Origin: Streptococcaceae bacterium | GTDB taxonomy: Bacteria > Bacillota > Bacilli > Lactobacillales > Streptococcaceae | DNA length: 10,084 nucleotides | Reading direction: 5' to 3' | NCBI GenBank assembly: GCA_031270215.1 | Contig: JAISYB010000157.1 | Location: forward strand, 1-10,084 | Shown here: piece after piece, positions 7,986 through 10,084 of the stretch | Layout of the letters: each line of letters begins with the position of its first letter | How positions within the stretch are numbered: the first letter of the stretch is position 1 | Position numbers and translations under genes: made by a program | The notes under the pieces: generated by a model | Told to the model about the DNA's origin: nothing | Seen by the model: only the letters and a program-made list of their open reading frames with translations | Databases searched by the model: none

Positions 7986-8021
7986 AAATACCCTACCTGA
8001 TGTTTTGGAAGTAGGGTATTT
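7986..8021. terminator. Probable bidirectional terminator between convergent rpoC and tyrS
   Basis: AAATACCCTAC (7986-7996) and GTAGGGTATTT (8011-8021) form a perfect 11-bp stem with a 14-nt loop. Short T-runs follow in both directions: ATTTG on the + strand and ATTTTGG on the - strand. It lies 61 bp beyond the tyrS stop and is the only clear terminator candidate for tyrS. It may also back up the rpoC terminator. The weak U-tracts limit certainty. Confidence 0.65.
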
Positions 8022-8082
8022 GTCTATTTTCAATTTCTACAGGATTGGTTGAGTGCAGTAATCCTTTTTAGGACTTCGTTTT

Positions 8083-9345
8083 CTAAAATCTAATCAGCCA
8101 ATTTTTCTTTTTGCCACGGCGAATAACTGCCAGCTCACCTTCAATCTTATCCTCATCAGCTAAAGTATATCCCAAATCTTGCTCTCTTATGCCATTGATA
8201 TAGATTGCACCATTGGTTATATCCTCACGTGCTTGACGTTTTGATGGGGATATTTTGGCTTCAACCAATAAATCAACAAGATTTAATGGAGTTGACTCTT
8301 GAACTTCAAAGCTTGTAACGTCCTTTAAGCCAATCTTGATGTCACGAGCCTTGAGATTTTTTAAATCACCCCCGCCAAATAAAATTTCGCTGATATGTAC
8401 CGCCTGTTCGTATGCAGCATTTCCATGAACGAGCGTTGTGACTTCACGTGCTAATGTCTTTTGCGCCAAGCGTGTCCCACGATTTTGGTTAAACTCCGCC
8501 TCAATCTCAGCAATTTCATCTAAACTGAGGAAGGTGAAGTATTTGAGGAAAGGGATAGCGTCGTCGTCTGTTGCATTTAACCAAAACTGATAAAATTCAT
8601 ATGGCGAGGTTTTTTCGGAGTCAAGCCAAATCGCATTGCCTTCAGATTTGCCGAATTTCTTCCCATCAGCTGTGGTAATTAGTGGTAGCGTTAAACCAAA
8701 GCCTTGATTGCCAGTTTCTTTGCGAATTAATTCCGTTCCAGTTGTGATATTTCCCCATTGATCACTACCACCAACTTGGAGTTTTACGTCATGTTCAGTA
8801 AATAATTTCAAGAAATCATAGCCTTGTAAGAGCTGGTAGGCGAACTCTGTGTAGGAAATCCCAGTTTCAATTCGTCTTTTGACGGATTCCTTGCTCATCA
8901 TATAGTTGATTGTAAAGTTTTTCCCCACGTCACGTAGGAAATCAAGTAGGGATAAGTCGCCAAGCCAATCGTAGTTATTAACGATGATAGCAGCATTATC
9001 CTTGGCATCAAAGTCGATAAATTGTTCAAGCTGGCTTTTAATCGAAGCTGTCCAGCTAGCGACAGTTGCACTATCATTTAAGCTTCTTTCGTCAGATTTA
9101 AAGGAAGGATCCCCAATCATGCCGGTTGCGCCACCAACAAGCGCATAGGGGATATGTCCTGCGAGTTGAAATCTTTTCAAGACTAGGATAGGGACTAATG
9201 AGCCAATATGCAGGCTGTCTGCGGTCGGGTCAAAGCCAATATAAAGCTTGAGTTGTTCCTCATCTATCTTTTTCTTTAAAGTATCATCATCAGTTGTTTG
9301 GTAGATTAAACCACGTGCTTGTAGCTCTTCAAAAAATGAACTCAT
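8083..9345 (-). CDS. tyrS: Tyrosyl-tRNA synthetase
   Basis: This cytoplasmic class I aminoacyl-tRNA synthetase joins tyrosine to tRNA-Tyr with ATP. The ATG at 9345 is chosen because AAGGAGG (9358-9352) lies six bases upstream and the amino terminus MSSFFEELQARGLIYQ fits the family. An in-frame ATG at 9462 would add 39 residues (see the separate entry). The 420-residue protein is full length. It has the tyrosine-binding residues Y35 and D39, Y170, Q174 and D177 (numbered by analogy with the Geobacillus enzyme), the HIGH-box version HIGS at 46-49, the KMSKS-box version KFGKS at 230-234, and a C-terminal S4 RNA-binding domain (about 355-417) with SKRQAREDI and a basic RRGKKK tail. Ser in the fourth HIGH position is uncommon, though this position is not the invariant one. 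The gene converges on rpoC and is divergent from the marR-like gene. Confidence 0.97.
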   Translation of the reverse strand: MSSFFEELQARGLIYQTTDDDTLKKKIDEEQLKLYIGFDPTADSLHIGSLVPILVLKRFQLAGHIPYALVGGATGMIGDPSFKSDERSLNDSATVASWTASIKSQLEQFIDFDAKDNAAIIVNNYDWLGDLSLLDFLRDVGKNFTINYMMSKESVKRRIETGISYTEFAYQLLQGYDFLKLFTEHDVKLQVGGSDQWGNITTGTELIRKETGNQGFGLTLPLITTADGKKFGKSEGNAIWLDSEKTSPYEFYQFWLNATDDDAIPFLKYFTFLSLDEIAEIEAEFNQNRGTRLAQKTLAREVTTLVHGNAAYEQAVHISEILFGGGDLKNLKARDIKIGLKDVTSFEVQESTPLNLVDLLVEAKISPSKRQAREDITNGAIYINGIREQDLGYTLADEDKIEGELAVIRRGKKKNWLIRF

Positions 9346-9540
9346 TTTTTTCCTCCTTATATTTGCTTTCTTTAATAGTTTACCAAAAAGTCCCCCCTGT
9401 TTGCTACTTAAAGTTTTCAAGACCTTTTCATCAAGCCTTTGTTTTGACCCAGAGGTAGCCATATTTTTTAACGTTTCTTAGACGGCATTTAAGTATTTTC
9501 CCAAAAAGTGTGATAAAAAAAACGCTGGTAAAGTCCGTTG
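9346..9540 (-). other. tyrS leader without a visible T-box; in-frame upstream extension
   Basis: This stretch of about 195 bp lies before tyrS. It lacks the T-box antiterminator signature AGGGTGGNACCGCG on the - strand, and no convincing terminator precedes the tyrS ribosome binding site. The tyrS frame stays open upstream to an ATG at 9462, below a stop at 9478-9480. This adds 39 Lys-rich codons beginning MATSGSKQRLDEK. No good Shine-Dalgarno precedes that ATG. The extension is therefore probably untranslated leader or a coincidental open frame, but a longer tyrS product or an upstream start cannot be excluded. No other gene is seen here. Confidence 0.45.
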
Positions 9541-9568
9541 ATTTTAGATTTTGCTCTGCAATTCTTAA
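9541..9568 (-). promoter_or_regulatory. Candidate tyrS promoter
   Basis: On the - strand, TTAAGA (9568-9563, four of six -35 matches) and TAAAAT (9546-9541, five of six -10 matches) are separated by 16 bp. Transcription would start near 9534 and give a leader of about 190 nt. It is the best - strand candidate in the divergent region but is only moderate in A/T-rich sequence. Confidence 0.35.
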
Positions 9569-9591
9569 AAAAAGAAAAAACACTCTAACTA

Positions 9592-9620
9592 TTGACACCG
9601 TGAAAGAAAAGACATAAAAT
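9592..9620 (+). promoter_or_regulatory. Consensus sigma-A promoter of the marR-like gene
   Basis: A perfect -35 TTGACA (9592-9597) and a -10 TAAAAT (9615-9620, five of six matches) are separated by exactly 17 bp. The predicted start near 9627 lies about 80 bp before the regulator's ATG. Such a near-consensus promoter would be strong unless repressed, which fits the palindrome lying across its -10 and start point. Confidence 0.8.
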
Positions 9621-9658
9621 AAGTAACAGTGTTAATAGTTAACGCTATTACTTATTTT
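9616..9658. promoter_or_regulatory. 43-bp near-perfect palindrome, candidate MarR operator
   Basis: AAAATAAGTAA (9616-9626) is the exact inverse complement of TTACTTATTTT (9648-9658). Inside, AGTGTTAA (9628-9635) and TTAACGCT (9639-9646) match at seven of eight positions around TAG (9636-9638). In total 18 of 21 paired positions are complementary. The palindrome overlaps the -10 and predicted start of the marR-like promoter, so much of the left arm is not transcribed. That favours a DNA-binding site over an mRNA hairpin. MarR-family proteins are dimers that bind palindromes and usually repress their own genes, so autoregulation is the natural inference. The core resembles the AdcR/ZitR zinc-repressor motif TTAACYRGTTAA but has the wrong spacing. 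Confidence 0.65.
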
Positions 9659-9706
9659 AGATGTTTGAGAAAATAGCTAAATATTTTGGAATGATTGAGG
9701 TGGAAA

Positions 9707-10084
9707 ATGTGTTATATTGATTCAGCGACAGAAGAGTTTAAAGAAATGTTACGGCTGTTTAAAAAAGGCATGATGACCCAGCTTGAGCAAGTTCGCCGCG
9801 GAGAGAATCTAGTTCTGCGCACGCTTTTTCATGAGGAAATTTCATTGACTTCAAAGGAAATTGCTGATAAAGCAGAGCTGACCCCCCCTAGAGTGGCGGC
9901 GATTTTGCTCAGTTTGGAGGCAAAAGATGAGATTATACGTGAGATGTCAACGACAGATCGCAGGAAGACTTTCATCAAGCTCAGTAAGACCGGTAGAAGT
10001 CGTGTGGCAAGTGACATTGAAAGAAACGTTCAAAAGCTCAATTTCGCCTTTGAAAAAATGGGTGAGGTGCATACGAAAGAATTT
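9707..10084 (+). CDS. MarR-family transcriptional regulator (3' end beyond window)
   Basis: ATG 9707 follows GAGGTG (9697-9702) at good spacing, and the frame is open for 126 codons to the window edge. Residues about 46-74 form a winged helix-turn-helix (LTSKEIADKAELTPPRVAAIL). The wing at about 78-95 carries the family's D-R motif (STTDRRKTFIKLSKTGR), followed by the start of the C-terminal dimerisation helix. The N-terminal helix (FKEMLRLFKKGMMTQL) would complete the dimer interface. Full MarR proteins have about 140-160 residues, so only the last few tens are missing. The ligand and targets cannot be told from sequence. Related regulators often head operons with multidrug or ABC exporters, which would lie to the right of the window. 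Repression of its own promoter through the palindrome at 9616-9658 is likely. A run of seven C (9882-9888) lies within the HTH coding sequence. Confidence 0.85.
   Translation, partial: MCYIDSATEEFKEMLRLFKKGMMTQLEQVRRGENLVLRTLFHEEISLTSKEIADKAELTPPRVAAILLSLEAKDEIIREMSTTDRRKTFIKLSKTGRSRVASDIERNVQKLNFAFEKMGEVHTKEF

Noticed and set aside
9517..9540. Possible early terminator in the tyrS leader (AACG...CGTT followed by eight T on the - strand)
   Set aside because: The stem has only four continuous pairs with an 11-base loop, too weak to support a terminator.
9628..9646. AdcR/ZitR zinc-repressor operator
   Set aside because: TTAATAGTTAA resembles TTAACYRGTTAA but is one base short between half-sites, and nothing nearby is zinc-related.

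Overview
The window is a core housekeeping segment from a low-GC Firmicute of the order Lactobacillales. From memory, the RpoB and RpoC wording is closest to Enterococcaceae, but genus and species cannot be assigned from the sequence alone. Four genes are present: rpoB and rpoC on the + strand, tyrS on the - strand facing rpoC, and the first 126 codons of a MarR-family regulator on the + strand, cut by the right edge.

Positions 1-522 hold no supported gene. They contain an AT-rich inverted repeat at the left edge, a heptanucleotide tandem array at 85-139, a rho-independent terminator (260-298) whose U-tract runs into the -35 of a strong extended -10 promoter (289-317), and a leader of about 200 nt before rpoB. 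The leader has a 9-bp hairpin (341-368), followed by a 12-bp hairpin with a run of seven T (379-416). This fits the known Lacto-rpoB RNA motif of lactic acid bacteria plus an attenuator-type terminator, so RNA polymerase synthesis may be controlled by premature termination.

rpoB most likely starts at TTG 523 and ends at 4134. A 95-bp gap containing a strong hairpin without a U-tract separates it from rpoC (GTG 4230 to 7892). Together they encode the beta and beta' subunits that form the RNA polymerase active centre, and both appear intact with all catalytic and zinc-binding residues. A good terminator (7905-7950) ends the operon. A second perfect 11-bp hairpin (7986-8021) lies between the convergent rpoC and tyrS and may stop transcription both ways.

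tyrS (9345 down to 8083) encodes a complete 420-residue tyrosyl-tRNA synthetase. Its leader shows no T-box signature, although tyrS genes of this phylum often have one. The 361-bp divergent region between tyrS and the marR-like gene holds a consensus promoter for the regulator (9592-9620), overlapped by a 43-bp near-perfect palindrome that is a good candidate autoregulatory operator.

No new defence, mobile or biosynthetic system is visible. The points that merit a second look are regulatory: the rpoB leader, the heptamer repeat array, the MarR palindrome and the unusual tyrS leader.
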